Assembly: GCA_020029535.1 (NCBI GenBank)
Contig: JAIBJM010000015.1
Coordinates: forward strand, 1 to 41,922
From: Gammaproteobacteria bacterium
Lineage (GTDB): Bacteria; Pseudomonadota; Gammaproteobacteria; Steroidobacterales; Steroidobacteraceae
Direction: 5' to 3'
Length of the DNA stretch: 41,922 nt
Shown: positions 1 through 8,013 of the stretch, one piece after another
Layout of the letters: each line of letters starts with the position of its first letter
Position numbering within the stretch: position 1 is the first letter of the stretch
The notes under the pieces: model-generated
Told to the model about the DNA's origin: nothing
The model's database searches: none
Seen by the model: only the letters and a program-made list of their open reading frames with translations
Made by a program: the position numbers and the translations under genes

Positions 1-189
1 AGCGGCGTTGATCTGTCGCCGCAGCTCTTCCCGTACCGCCTCGTGTCCGCTGACCTGCAGGGCCGGCACGCTGCAGTTCAGATAGCGGAAATTGCGCGCA
101 CTCTCGAGGTATTCGAAGACGCGCAGGTAGTCGTCGCTCTCCTGCCAGGCATGGGTGACGAAGACGCGGATGGGATCGCCGGAAGCCAT
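1..189 (-). CDS. TIR-like domain protein (ThsB/MTH538 type), N-terminal part only
   Basis: Reading leftward from the ATG at 187-189 gives 63 codons with no stop before the window edge, so the C-terminal part is missing. The translation opens with a hydrophobic strand (IRVFVTHAW), then an acidic loop (ESDDY), a helix (LRVFEYLESARNF) and the segment RYLNCSVPA. This matches the start of TIR-like domains of the MTH538/ThsB type, where a [VF]-[FV]-[IV]-[ST]-H strand is followed by a conserved 'SVP' element. Such domains occur in Thoeris-type antiphage proteins and in many uncharacterised bacterial proteins. Whether this copy is an NADase, a nucleotide-signal synthase or something else cannot be told from the fragment. 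It is divergent from the EEP-fold gene, with 38 bases between the two starts. The family call is from memory of the motif and the function is unknown. Confidence 0.6.
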   Translation of the reverse strand, partial: MASGDPIRVFVTHAWQESDDYLRVFEYLESARNFRYLNCSVPALQVSGHEAVREELRRQINAA

Positions 190-227
190 GCGCACAGTGT
201 ACTGTGCCGCCCGAGGAGTGGAAACGA

Positions 228-971
228 GTGCGATTGCTGGTTTACAACATCCGCTATGCCACCGGCACCGGTCCGGCCTTCCACCTGCCGGTGCCCGGCG
301 CGGGCTACCTGCGCAGCAGCCGGCGCATACTGGAACAGATCACCCATTTCATCGAGCAGGAAGATCCGGAAATCGTCGGTCTGATCGAGGTCGATACCGG
401 TTCGATTCGCACCGGCATGCTCAACCAGGCCGAATACGTGGCCAACAAGCTCGGCCACTACACCGCCTACCAGTGCAAGTATGGCGCCGCGTCGATCAAT
501 CACCGCGTACCCATTGTGCGCAAGCAGGCCAATGCGTTGCTGGCCGCGCCGCAGATCACCGGCGAACGTTTCCACTACTTCGATGCCGGCATCAAGCGGC
601 TGATCATCGAGCTGGAACTCGACGACGTCTGCATCTTCCTGGTCCATCTGTCGCTGAAGTTCCGGCACCGCCAATACCAGCTGCGCACCCTGCACGACCT
701 GGTCGTGCAATCGCCAAAACCGGTGATCATCGCCGGTGATTTCAATACCTTCTGGGGCACGCACGAAATCTATCTGTTCATGCGCGCCTCGGGTCTGCGC
801 AGTGCCAACACGCAGGGGCTGTTCTCGTATCCGGCGCGCAACCCGCGGGTCGAGCTGGACTTCATCCTGGTCAGCGAGGGCATCCAGATCGATGAGTTCC
901 GCGTACCCGAAGTGCGCTTCTCGGATCACCGGCCGCTGGTCTGTGATTTTTCGCTGAAAAGCCCAGCCTGA
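228..971 (+). CDS. Endonuclease/exonuclease/phosphatase (EEP) fold protein
   Basis: The 247-residue product has the metal-dependent EEP (DNase I/exonuclease III-like) catalytic set in order: N7 in VYNIRY, E54 in GLIEVD, H140 in the LVHLSL strand, D171 and N173 in AGDFNT, D211 in ELDFIL, and the D233-H234 pair in FSDHRP. All catalytic positions look intact, so it should be an active hydrolase. The substrate (DNA, a phospholipid head group or an inositol phosphate) cannot be read from the sequence. No signal peptide is evident. I chose the GTG at 228 because GAGGAG lies at 213-218, nine bases upstream. An in-frame GTG at 204 and a TTG at 234 are alternatives. It is followed after nine bases by the beta-oxidation gene, so the two may be cotranscribed, and it is divergent from the TIR-like gene. 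Confidence 0.8.
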   Translation: MRLLVYNIRYATGTGPAFHLPVPGAGYLRSSRRILEQITHFIEQEDPEIVGLIEVDTGSIRTGMLNQAEYVANKLGHYTAYQCKYGAASINHRVPIVRKQANALLAAPQITGERFHYFDAGIKRLIIELELDDVCIFLVHLSLKFRHRQYQLRTLHDLVVQSPKPVIIAGDFNTFWGTHEIYLFMRASGLRSANTQGLFSYPARNPRVELDFILVSEGIQIDEFRVPEVRFSDHRPLVCDFSLKSPA

Positions 972-980
972 GGAGACTGC

Positions 981-3014
981 ATGTCCGATGAAGCTGCCTG
1001 GTCATTGCGTCGCGATGCCGACGGCGTTGCATGGCTGACGCTGGACAAGCCCGGCGCTTCCGCCAACACGCTGGGACGCGCCATTCTCGAGGAGCTTGGC
1101 CAGTGGGTCGGCGAACTGGAACGGACACCACCGCGCGGCCTGGTGCTGCGTTCGGGCAAGAGTTCCGGCTTCATCGTCGGCGCCGACATCCATGAATTCA
1201 CCGCTTTCAAGGACCAGGCTATCGCGCTGGCGGCGTCGCGCCTCGGCCAGTCGGTGCTGGCGCGGCTGGCCGCGTTGCCCTGCCCCACAGTAGCGGCCAT
1301 CCACGGCTTCGCGCTGGGTGGCGGTCTCGAAGTGGCGCTGGCCTGCCGCTATCGCGTCGCGGTCGGCGATGTGCGATTGGCACTGGGACTGCCCGAAGTG
1401 CAACTGGGTATCCAGCCCGGCTTCGGCGGCACGGTGCGTGGCGTGCAGCTGCTGGGCGTACGGCCCGCCATGGAACTGATGCTGACCGGCAAGAGTGTAC
1501 GGGCCGAGCGCGCGCTGGCCATCGGCCTGGTAGACAAACTGGTCAGTGCCAGCGAACTGGACGCCGCGGCGCGCCAGCTGATCATCGACGCGCCGCCACC
1601 ACATCGCCCGCCGCTGCTCGAACAGCTGCTCAACCTGCCTGGCGTACGCGCATTGCTGAAGCCGGTGCTGCTGCGGCAGGTGGCGCGGCGGGCGCGGCGC
1701 GATCACTATCCGGCGCCCTTCGCCATCGTCGAACTGTGGGCCCGGCACGGCGCGCGCGGCGCCGCGGCTTACGAGGCCGAGGCGCAATCCATCGCGCGGC
1801 TGTTCGACACTGAAACCGCGCATGGGCTGGTGCGCGTATTCCTGCTGCAGGAACGCCTGAAGTCGCTGGGTGGCAAGAGCGCGCAGGCCGCGCAGCATGT
1901 GCATGTGGTGGGCGCCGGCGTCATGGGCGGCGACATCGCGGCCTGGTGCGCGCTGCGCGGGCTGGAAGTCAGCCTGCAGGATCGCGAGCTCAAGTTCATT
2001 CAACCCGCCATGCAGCGCGCCGATGCGCTGTTCACCAAGCGCATCAAGGATGCCGCTGAGCGCGCCAGAACCAGCGCGCGGCTGCAGGCCGACGCAGCTG
2101 GCGACGGCATGATACGGGCCGATGTGATGATCGAAGCCATCTTCGAAGATCTGCAGGCCAAGCGCGCGCTGTTTGTTGCAGCCGAACCGCGACTGCCGGC
2201 CACCGCCATCCTCGCCACCAATACCTCCAGCATTCCGCTGGAGGAGATGGCCGGCGCATTGAATGATGCGGGGCGGCTGGTGGGTCTGCACTTCTTCAAT
2301 CCAGTGGCGCAGATGCCGCTGGTGGAAGTGATTCATTCCACGACGACGCGTCCCGAAGTGCTGACGCAGGCGCTGACCTTTGCGCGGCGCATCGACAAAC
2401 TGCCGCTGCCCTGCCGCAGCAGTCCTGGCTTCCTGGTCAACCGTGTGCTGTTCCCGTACCTGCACGAAGCCCTGCATGCCGCTGGCGCCGGCATCCCGTT
2501 GGCTGTCATCGATCGCGCGGCCGAGGATTTCGGCATGCCGATGGGACCGATCGAACTGGCCGACGTCGTGGGCCTGGATGTGGTGCTGCACGTGGGCGAA
2601 ATCATCACCCGCGAACTGCGGCGCGATGAGCCATCCTTCGTGGCGGAACTGCGCAGCCGGGTTGCCGCACGCCAGCTGGGCCGCAAGAGCGGCGCAGGGC
2701 TGTATCCCTGGCATGACGGCAGGGCCCGGAAGTCGCAGGTCACGGCAGCCGTGCCCGAAGATCTCGCCGACCGCCTGATTCTCGCCATGCTGAACGAATG
2801 CGTGGCCTGCCTGCGCGAGCAGGTGGTGGCTGATGCCGACCTGGTCGATGCCGGTGTGATCTTCGGCACCGGCTTCGCGCCATTCCGTGGCGGGCCGTTG
2901 TACTACGCGCGTCGCCGCGGAATTCCCACGGTGATGGCCAGGCTCCGGCAACTGGCCGAGCGCCATGGTCCACGATTCAATCCCGATCCCGGCTGGTCGC
3001 AACTCGTCGACTGA
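981..3014 (+). CDS. fadJ: Bifunctional enoyl-CoA hydratase/3-hydroxyacyl-CoA dehydrogenase (FadJ/FadB type)
   Basis: A 677-residue two-enzyme protein of fatty-acid beta-oxidation. The N-terminal half is a crotonase domain with the oxyanion-hole stretches GADI (67-70) and GFALGGG (109-115). The two catalytic glutamates are E117 and E139, equivalent to Glu119 and Glu139 of E. coli FadB. The second half is a 3-hydroxyacyl-CoA dehydrogenase with an NAD-binding glycine loop, GAGVMGGD (311-318), and the catalytic His in HFFNPV (H437), followed by the C-terminal helical dehydrogenase domains. It converts trans-2-enoyl-CoA to 3-ketoacyl-CoA in the cytoplasm. Its usual partner, a thiolase (fadI/fadA), is not next to it, so the partner must be elsewhere. 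At 677 residues it is slightly shorter than FadJ or FadB (about 715-730). The ATG at 981 has a strong GAGGAG ribosome-binding site. The fadJ versus fadB assignment is uncertain. Confidence 0.9.
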   Translation: MSDEAAWSLRRDADGVAWLTLDKPGASANTLGRAILEELGQWVGELERTPPRGLVLRSGKSSGFIVGADIHEFTAFKDQAIALAASRLGQSVLARLAALPCPTVAAIHGFALGGGLEVALACRYRVAVGDVRLALGLPEVQLGIQPGFGGTVRGVQLLGVRPAMELMLTGKSVRAERALAIGLVDKLVSASELDAAARQLIIDAPPPHRPPLLEQLLNLPGVRALLKPVLLRQVARRARRDHYPAPFAIVELWARHGARGAAAYEAEAQSIARLFDTETAHGLVRVFLLQERLKSLGGKSAQAAQHVHVVGAGVMGGDIAAWCALRGLEVSLQDRELKFIQPAMQRADALFTKRIKDAAERARTSARLQADAAGDGMIRADVMIEAIFEDLQAKRALFVAAEPRLPATAILATNTSSIPLEEMAGALNDAGRLVGLHFFNPVAQMPLVEVIHSTTTRPEVLTQALTFARRIDKLPLPCRSSPGFLVNRVLFPYLHEALHAAGAGIPLAVIDRAAEDFGMPMGPIELADVVGLDVVLHVGEIITRELRRDEPSFVAELRSRVAARQLGRKSGAGLYPWHDGRARKSQVTAAVPEDLADRLILAMLNECVACLREQVVADADLVDAGVIFGTGFAPFRGGPLYYARRRGIPTVMARLRQLAERHGPRFNPDPGWSQLVD

Positions 3015-3114
3015 ATCGCAATAACCGGCCCAATATCCGGAGACAAAACAGCGCTTTGCATTCGCTGTGTTACCATCGAACTGTCCCCCGATCGTTGATC
3101 CGAGGCACGGTTTA

Positions 3115-4185
3115 ATGAGTGAAGACCGCCCTGTCGATGTAGCGACATTGCGCAGATTCTCGCCACTGGATGGCATGAAGAAGGACAACCTGCAGGCGTT
3201 GTCCCGCAAGGTCGTCATCAGCGAAATATCTGCCAACCGGTTGCTGTTCAAGCAGGGCGATACCGAGAAACGCACCATATGGCTGCTGTCCGGCATGGTG
3301 GAGCTGCGCGAGGACGAGCAGACCATAGCGATGATCCGCGGCGGCAGTCCGGAAGCTCGCAGTCCGCTGACTCCAAAACTGCCGCGCAGCTGCAGTGCCC
3401 GCGCGGTCGATCCGATCGAATACATATCGATCGACAGCGAGCTGCTGGACATGATGATCACCTGGGATCAGACCGGCACCTATGAAGTGGCCGAGCTGCA
3501 GGCCCAGCTGTCAGGTAACGACAGCGACGACTGGATGACCGCGCTGCTGCAGACCAAGGCTTTTCACCGCATCCCGCCGGCCAACATCCAGGCCATCTTC
3601 ATGCGCATGCAACGCAACAGCTATCGCACTGGCGAAGTCGTCATCCAGCAGGGCGCCGAAGGCGACTACTTCTATGCCGTGGTCAGCGGCAAGTGCGCGG
3701 TGACCCGCGAAACGCCGTTGAACCGCGAAGGCATCCGGCTGGCCGAGCTGGGCGTCGGCGACACCTTCGGCGAGGAAGCGCTGATCTCGGAGGCCAAGCG
3801 CAATGCCACCGTGACCATGCTGACCGACGGCGTGTTGATGCGCCTGAACAAGCAGGACTTCCGCGAGCTGATGAACGAACCGCTGCAGCAGTGGGTGGAA
3901 TATCCGCAGGCCCGCGAACTGATCGCAAAGGGTGCGCGCTGGCTGGATGTACGGCTGCCGTCGGAATTCCAGAACCTGTCGATTCCAGGCGCCCTCAATA
4001 TTCCGCTGTACTTCATCCGCCTGAAGGTGGGCACGCTCGATCGCAGCGTGCCCTATGTGGTGTATTGCGATACCGGACGACGCAGCTCGGCGGGCGCCTT
4101 CATCCTGCTGGAGCGCGGCATCAACGCCTATGTGCTGCGCGGCGGCCTGAGCAGCGCCGAAGCAGAATTGCGCCGCCCGGACTGA
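3115..4185 (+). CDS. Tandem cyclic-nucleotide-binding domains fused to a rhodanese domain
   Basis: A 356-residue soluble protein with three parts. Residues about 10-115 form a first cNMP-binding-like beta roll (LLFKQGD, WLLSGMVEL) that lacks a recognisable phosphate-binding cassette. Residues about 145-258 form a second, better conserved roll with VIQQGAEGDYFYAVVSG and a cassette FGEEALISEAKRNATV containing the Glu and Arg expected to hold the nucleotide. Residues about 265-356 form a rhodanese domain (WLDVRLPSEF, GALNIPL) with candidate catalytic C318 in the loop CDTGRRSS. The architecture suggests a nucleotide-regulated sulfurtransferase or a sensor, but this is inference. There is no helix-turn-helix, so it is not a CRP-like activator. 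I preferred the ATG at 3115, preceded by GAGG, over a more upstream start at 3067. It ends 13 bases before the convergent pilZ. Confidence 0.8.
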   Translation: MSEDRPVDVATLRRFSPLDGMKKDNLQALSRKVVISEISANRLLFKQGDTEKRTIWLLSGMVELREDEQTIAMIRGGSPEARSPLTPKLPRSCSARAVDPIEYISIDSELLDMMITWDQTGTYEVAELQAQLSGNDSDDWMTALLQTKAFHRIPPANIQAIFMRMQRNSYRTGEVVIQQGAEGDYFYAVVSGKCAVTRETPLNREGIRLAELGVGDTFGEEALISEAKRNATVTMLTDGVLMRLNKQDFRELMNEPLQQWVEYPQARELIAKGARWLDVRLPSEFQNLSIPGALNIPLYFIRLKVGTLDRSVPYVVYCDTGRRSSAGAFILLERGINAYVLRGGLSSAEAELRRPD

Positions 4186-4198
4186 GCCGGCGCGACAC

Positions 4199-4567
4199 TC
4201 ACATGGTATGTGTTGCCTTCTCGCCGGACAGCGCGCCGGCCAGATAGTTTTCGATCTTGGCGCGGGTCTGGCCGCGGTCCTGTTCTGAAAACTGCACGCC
4301 GATACCGGCGGTGCGCTTGCCCTGCGCGCCCTTGGGCGTTACCCAGATCACACGGCCCGCCACCGGCAGTTTTTCATCCTCGCCCATCAGGTTCAGCAGC
4401 ATGAATACCTCATCGCCGATGCGATAATTGCTGTTGGTGGGAATGAACAGTCCGCCGTTCTGCACGAAAGGCATGTAGGCCAGATAGAGCGCGCTCTTGT
4501 CCTTGATAGTCAGCGTCAGCAGGCCGGGCTTGTTGATGCTGGAACGCGAATTGGGATCTTTGGCCAT
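4199..4567 (-). CDS. pilZ: PilZ-domain type IV pilus assembly protein
   Basis: A 122-residue single-domain protein with the PilZ beta-barrel signature: LTLTIKDKSALYLAYMPF, GGLFIPTNSNYRIGDEVFMLLNLM, VAGRVIWVTPKG and GIGVQF. The RxxxR and D/NxSxxG c-di-GMP ligands of canonical PilZ domains are not evident. This fits the P. aeruginosa-type PilZ, which acts in type IV pilus biogenesis without binding c-di-GMP. It sits directly downstream of tmk-holB, its usual place in gammaproteobacteria, and ends the fab-pab-tmk-holB cluster. The holB stop is six bases upstream of the pilZ ATG. The gene is convergent with the cNMP-rhodanese gene. Confidence 0.88.
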   Translation of the reverse strand: MAKDPNSRSSINKPGLLTLTIKDKSALYLAYMPFVQNGGLFIPTNSNYRIGDEVFMLLNLMGEDEKLPVAGRVIWVTPKGAQGKRTAGIGVQFSEQDRGQTRAKIENYLAGALSGEKATHTM

Positions 4568-4573
4568 GAGTTC

Positions 4574-5545
4574 CTAAACCTGTAGCGCCGCTGCGCCGCC
4601 GCGCGCCAGCTGCCAGAGCAGCTGTTCGATGGCGATGCCCTTGTTGATGGGCTTCGCCGCCAGGCGGGCCAGCTCGCGGACCGAATCGTGAAACCTGATC
4701 AGCGCCGCTATATTCATGGGCGCGCTGGCCGCTGGCAAGTGCGCGATTGTGCGCGGTTCCGCAACGCTGGCCCGCGCGCGCATCAAAGCGTCGATCCGCC
4801 CCGTGACCCAGTTCTCAACGCAGGCCAGCCGCAACTCGAGGTCTTCGCCACGCGCCCATTGTGCAGCCACGCCAGCCACATCGAGCCTGCCCGCTTCGGC
4901 ATCGGCCAGCACGGCACTACATTCGCGCCGCAGCTTCGTCAACGCGGCGGGATCGGCCTGCAACGCGCGCAGCGGCGCATTGCCCAATACATCGAGCACC
5001 GCCTCCCAATCGGCGTCCCGCTGGTGGCGTAACCACTCCAGCGTCGCTGCGCGCGCGGGTGGCGCCACACGCAACCGCATGCAGCGACTGATGATGGTGG
5101 CGGGCAGATTGGAAGGCGCGGCCGTCACCAGCACGAGTGAGGCGCCGGGTCGCGGTTCCTCCAGCGTTTTCAGCAAGGCATTGGCGGCGGCCTCGGTCAT
5201 GTCCGCCGGCTGCAGGATGGCCACCGCGGCACCTCCGCCGTGACTGCTGAGCACCAGCTCTGCAGTGAGTTCGCGGATCTGCTCGACGCGCAGTTGCTTC
5301 GATTCGTCGAGCAGCCCGACCTGGTAAAGGTCCGGATGCTGACCGGCCAGCACGCGTTGGCAATCGCGGCACTGGCCGCAGGCAGGCCTATCGGCGCGGC
5401 ACAGCGCCAGCTGGGCGGCATACTGCGCCAGCAGATCGCCTCCCATGCCGGCCGCCGCCTGGATCAGCAGCGCCGGTGGGAAACGTCCGGCCATGCGCGC
5501 GCGCTGCAATGCCGCTCGTTGCTCCACCAGCCAGAAGGCGTCCAT
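4574..5545 (-). CDS. holB: DNA polymerase III delta-prime subunit
   Basis: A 323-residue clamp-loader subunit. The AAA+ fold opens with PPALLIQAAAGMGG, a degenerate P-loop without the GK[ST] triad, as is normal for delta-prime, which does not hydrolyse ATP. A four-cysteine zinc module follows (C-x7-C-x2-C-x2-C, around CGQCRDC), then the conserved ANALLKTLEEP and the SRC motif (IISRCMRLR). It acts in the replisome to open and load the beta clamp. The ATG at 5545 overlaps the tmk stop codon as TGATG, indicating translational coupling. The open frame extends further upstream inside tmk, but that part does not resemble holB. Confidence 0.93.
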   Translation of the reverse strand: MDAFWLVEQRAALQRARMAGRFPPALLIQAAAGMGGDLLAQYAAQLALCRADRPACGQCRDCQRVLAGQHPDLYQVGLLDESKQLRVEQIRELTAELVLSSHGGGAAVAILQPADMTEAAANALLKTLEEPRPGASLVLVTAAPSNLPATIISRCMRLRVAPPARAATLEWLRHQRDADWEAVLDVLGNAPLRALQADPAALTKLRRECSAVLADAEAGRLDVAGVAAQWARGEDLELRLACVENWVTGRIDALMRARASVAEPRTIAHLPAASAPMNIAALIRFHDSVRELARLAAKPINKGIAIEQLLWQLARGGAAALQV

Positions 5546-6174
5546 CACGGTCCGCTCGCCGCGGGCAGCGCCGCCACCGCAGCAGCCAGCACCGCGGCCG
5601 CGTCCTGCCCGGCATCCAGTATGCGGAAGCGCTGCGGATCGGCGGTCGCGCGCTGCAGATAGCACTGCCGCACGCGCTCGAAGAATGCCAGTCCCTCCTG
5701 TTCGAAACGATCAGTGCCCGTATTGCGTTCGCGCACGCGCCGCATGCCGTCGGCCACCGGCAGATCCAGCAGCAGCGTGCGATCGGGCCACAGGTCGCCA
5801 TGCACCGCGTCGGCCAGCTGATCAATCAATATCGTCGGTACATTGCGGCCCGCACCCTGGTAGGCATAGCTGGCATCGGTGAAACGATCGCAGATCACCC
5901 AGCGACCGGACGCCAGTGCAGGACGGATCAGATTGGTCACATGCAGCGCGCGCGCCGAGAACATCAGCAAGGTTTCGGCCTGCGGAGTGATGGACTCCCC
6001 GCCCTTCTGCAGCAGCACGGCGCGAAGCTTTTCGGCCAGCGGCGTGCCGCCCGGCTCGCGCGTCAGCAACACCGACACGCCGCGGCGCTCCAGCTCAGCC
6101 TGCAGCCCGCGCGCCACCGTGGACTTGCCGGCGCCTTCAGGACCTTCCAGCGTGATGAAGCAGCCGCGCCTCAT
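5545..6174 (-). CDS. tmk: Thymidylate kinase
   Basis: A 209-residue dTMP kinase that makes dTDP for DNA synthesis. The P-loop is GPEGAGKST near residue 10. The substrate-binding segments are LTREPGGTPLAE and CDRFTDASYAYQGAGR. The lid region holds the Arg-rich RRVRERNTGTDRFE. Length and motifs are typical of the bacterial enzyme. It overlaps the upstream mltG by four bases (ATGA type) and the downstream holB by one base, so the three are surely cotranscribed. Confidence 0.95.
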   Translation of the reverse strand: MRRGCFITLEGPEGAGKSTVARGLQAELERRGVSVLLTREPGGTPLAEKLRAVLLQKGGESITPQAETLLMFSARALHVTNLIRPALASGRWVICDRFTDASYAYQGAGRNVPTILIDQLADAVHGDLWPDRTLLLDLPVADGMRRVRERNTGTDRFEQEGLAFFERVRQCYLQRATADPQRFRILDAGQDAAAVLAAAVAALPAASGP

Positions 6175-7205
6175 CGCTGCGCACCGCGATTGGCCGGCCG
6201 CGCACCGATCCGCTGCAGGAAACGGCGTACGGCATCATTGTGTTCCGCCAGCGTGGCTGAAAAGTGATGCCTGCCGTCGCCGTCGCCAGTGGCCACGAAG
6301 TACAGCGCCTTGCTGTCGGCCGGATCGGTTGCAGCCCGCAACGACGCGGTGCCCGGCAGGGAAATCGGCGTGGGCGGCAGGCCCGCGCGGGTATAGGTGT
6401 TGTAGGGCGTGTCGGTGCGCAGGTCACGGCTGCGGATATCGCCGTCATAGCGGCTGCCCAGTCCGTAGATCACGGTGGGATCGGACTGCAGTCGCATGCC
6501 GATGCGCAGCCGGTTGGCGAACACGGCCGCCACTGCGCGGCGTTCATCGTCGCGTGCGGTTTCCCTTTCCACGATGGAGGCAAAGATCAACGCTTCCTCC
6601 GCGCTGCGCAAGGGCAGATTGTCCGCACGTGCCTGCCAGGCCGCTGCGAGCTCGCGGCTCATGCGCTCATAGGCCAGCTCGTAAATGCGTCGATCCGGTG
6701 TGCCGGGGGAAAAACTGTAGGTGTCCGGAAAGAAGCGGCCCTCGGGCGACTGCCCCGGATGGCCCAGCGCCTTCATCAGCTGCGCATCGCCGAGCGGGCG
6801 CAGCGTATGAGCCAACCTGGGATGGGCATGCAATGCCTGGCGCATCTGGTTGAAGGTCCAGCCCTCGATGATGGTGACCTGTTCGAGCAGCACCAGTCCA
6901 CGCTGCAACCGGTCGAACAGTTGCAGCGGCGACGCATGGGGCGGGATACGGTAGGTGCCGGTGCGAATGGTCGGCACCTGTCTCAGCAGTCGTGCCCGCC
7001 ATTCCACCAGCGCGGGGTAACGCAAGGCCTGCTGCTCTGCCAGCTCGCGCAGCACGCTGCGCAGGCTGGCGCCCGGCGGCACATCGATGACGACAGCGGA
7101 GACGGCCGGCCCGGCCCGGCGCATTTCACTTTCCGCGCCAATCACCACCACCAGCAACAGCACGATCAGCAGCGCTGCGATGATCCACAGGAACCTAGAA
7201 CGCAT
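6171..7205 (-). CDS. mltG: Endolytic peptidoglycan transglycosylase MltG
   Basis: A 344-residue YceG/MltG protein with one N-terminal membrane anchor (about residues 5-23, FLWIIAALLIVLLLVVVIG) and a periplasmic domain. It contains a LysM-like part (VVIDVPPGASLRSVL) and the catalytic domain. E213 in ASIVERET is the likely catalytic glutamate, equivalent to Glu218 of E. coli MltG. The conserved stretches RLRIGMRLQSDPTVIYG, TPYNTYTRAGLPP and YFVATGDGDGRHHFS are present. It cleaves nascent glycan strands and is thought to terminate them. The start ATG at 7205 overlaps the end of pabC by 11 bases. The gene order pabC-mltG-tmk-holB is the common one. Confidence 0.93.
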   Translation of the reverse strand: MRSRFLWIIAALLIVLLLVVVIGAESEMRRAGPAVSAVVIDVPPGASLRSVLRELAEQQALRYPALVEWRARLLRQVPTIRTGTYRIPPHASPLQLFDRLQRGLVLLEQVTIIEGWTFNQMRQALHAHPRLAHTLRPLGDAQLMKALGHPGQSPEGRFFPDTYSFSPGTPDRRIYELAYERMSRELAAAWQARADNLPLRSAEEALIFASIVERETARDDERRAVAAVFANRLRIGMRLQSDPTVIYGLGSRYDGDIRSRDLRTDTPYNTYTRAGLPPTPISLPGTASLRAATDPADSKALYFVATGDGDGRHHFSATLAEHNDAVRRFLQRIGARPANRGAQR

Positions 7206-8013
7206 GAGCGTCGATCCAGCGTTGCAGTGAGGCGATACGCGGGTCGACGCGCAGCGCGCGGCCATCGACACTGTGCGCTGTCTGCAGGCCCAGCCGCACA
7301 TTGGTGACGAACAGGCTGGCGGCCCCGACCAGCAGGGCCGGTGTCACGGTGGCAATGCGCAGCGGCAACTGCAGCGCCGCGCAGGCCTGCAGCACCAGCG
7401 CGCGCATTACACCTGCCACGCCGCACTGTTCCAGATCGGGCGTCACCAGCGCATCTTCAAAGCCGAGGAACACATTGGACATGCTGCCACAAATCACCGC
7501 GCCCGAAGACGCGCACAGCAACAGCTCCTCGCAATCCGCCACGGCCAGCTCGCGTTGCGCCAGCACCTGTTCAAGGCGGTTCAGATGCTTGATGCCGGCC
7601 AGCGCCGGATTCTCGCCCAGCGTCAGCTGCGCGGTTCGCACGCGGAACATCGGCGGCGGCGCGGGCGGCCATTCGTAGCACAAGGCGATGCGGGTGCCGG
7701 TCTCATCGCCGGTGGGCGCATAGCCGCGCGCCAGCGCCGGCCCACGCGTCAGTATCAGCTTGACCAGGCAGCGTTCAGCCATCCGCGCCAGCTCGGTGAC
7801 CTCCGCCACCAGCTGCTGTTGCGCCGGCAGCGGCAGCGCAAGACGCCCGGCGCCAAGTTGCAGCCGCTGCCAGTGCAGCGGCCACCAGCAGGGCTGGCCC
7901 GCCATGCAACGGATGGTTTCGAATACGCCGTCACCAAAATGCAGGCCACGATCGAGCGCCAACAAGGCGCCATCGCCCCGCCCGTTCACCAGCGCGCGCA
8001 AGGGCGGGGCCAT
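7195..8013 (-). CDS. pabC: Aminodeoxychorismate lyase
   Basis: A 272-residue fold-type IV PLP enzyme that releases p-aminobenzoate and pyruvate from 4-amino-4-deoxychorismate for folate synthesis. The PLP lysine is K142 in AGIKHLNRLEQVLA, which is close to the E. coli PabC motif. HFGDGVFETIR (25-35) and the phosphate-binding SMSNVFLG stretch are also conserved. The ATG at 8013 overlaps the pabB stop as TGATG, so the pair that makes p-aminobenzoate is translationally coupled. The longer open frame upstream lies inside pabB and is not used. Confidence 0.92.
   Translation of the reverse strand: MAPPLRALVNGRGDGALLALDRGLHFGDGVFETIRCMAGQPCWWPLHWQRLQLGAGRLALPLPAQQQLVAEVTELARMAERCLVKLILTRGPALARGYAPTGDETGTRIALCYEWPPAPPPMFRVRTAQLTLGENPALAGIKHLNRLEQVLAQRELAVADCEELLLCASSGAVICGSMSNVFLGFEDALVTPDLEQCGVAGVMRALVLQACAALQLPLRIATVTPALLVGAASLFVTNVRLGLQTAHSVDGRALRVDPRIASLQRWIDAHAF

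Noticed and set aside
43-384. A plus-strand 113-codon frame over the TIR-like start
   Set aside because: It overlaps both divergent genes and has no similarity to a known protein that I can recognise; the two flanking frames explain the region.
3015-3114. Promoter for the cNMP-rhodanese gene (TTGCAT and TACCAT)
   Set aside because: The two hexamers are only nine bases apart, and no other well spaced pair was found.
1002-3461. An 819-codon open frame on the minus strand opposite fadJ
   Set aside because: It is the mirror of a high-GC coding frame. It shows no domain and is rich in His, Gln and Arg, as antisense frames here are, while the plus strand encodes a full FadJ.
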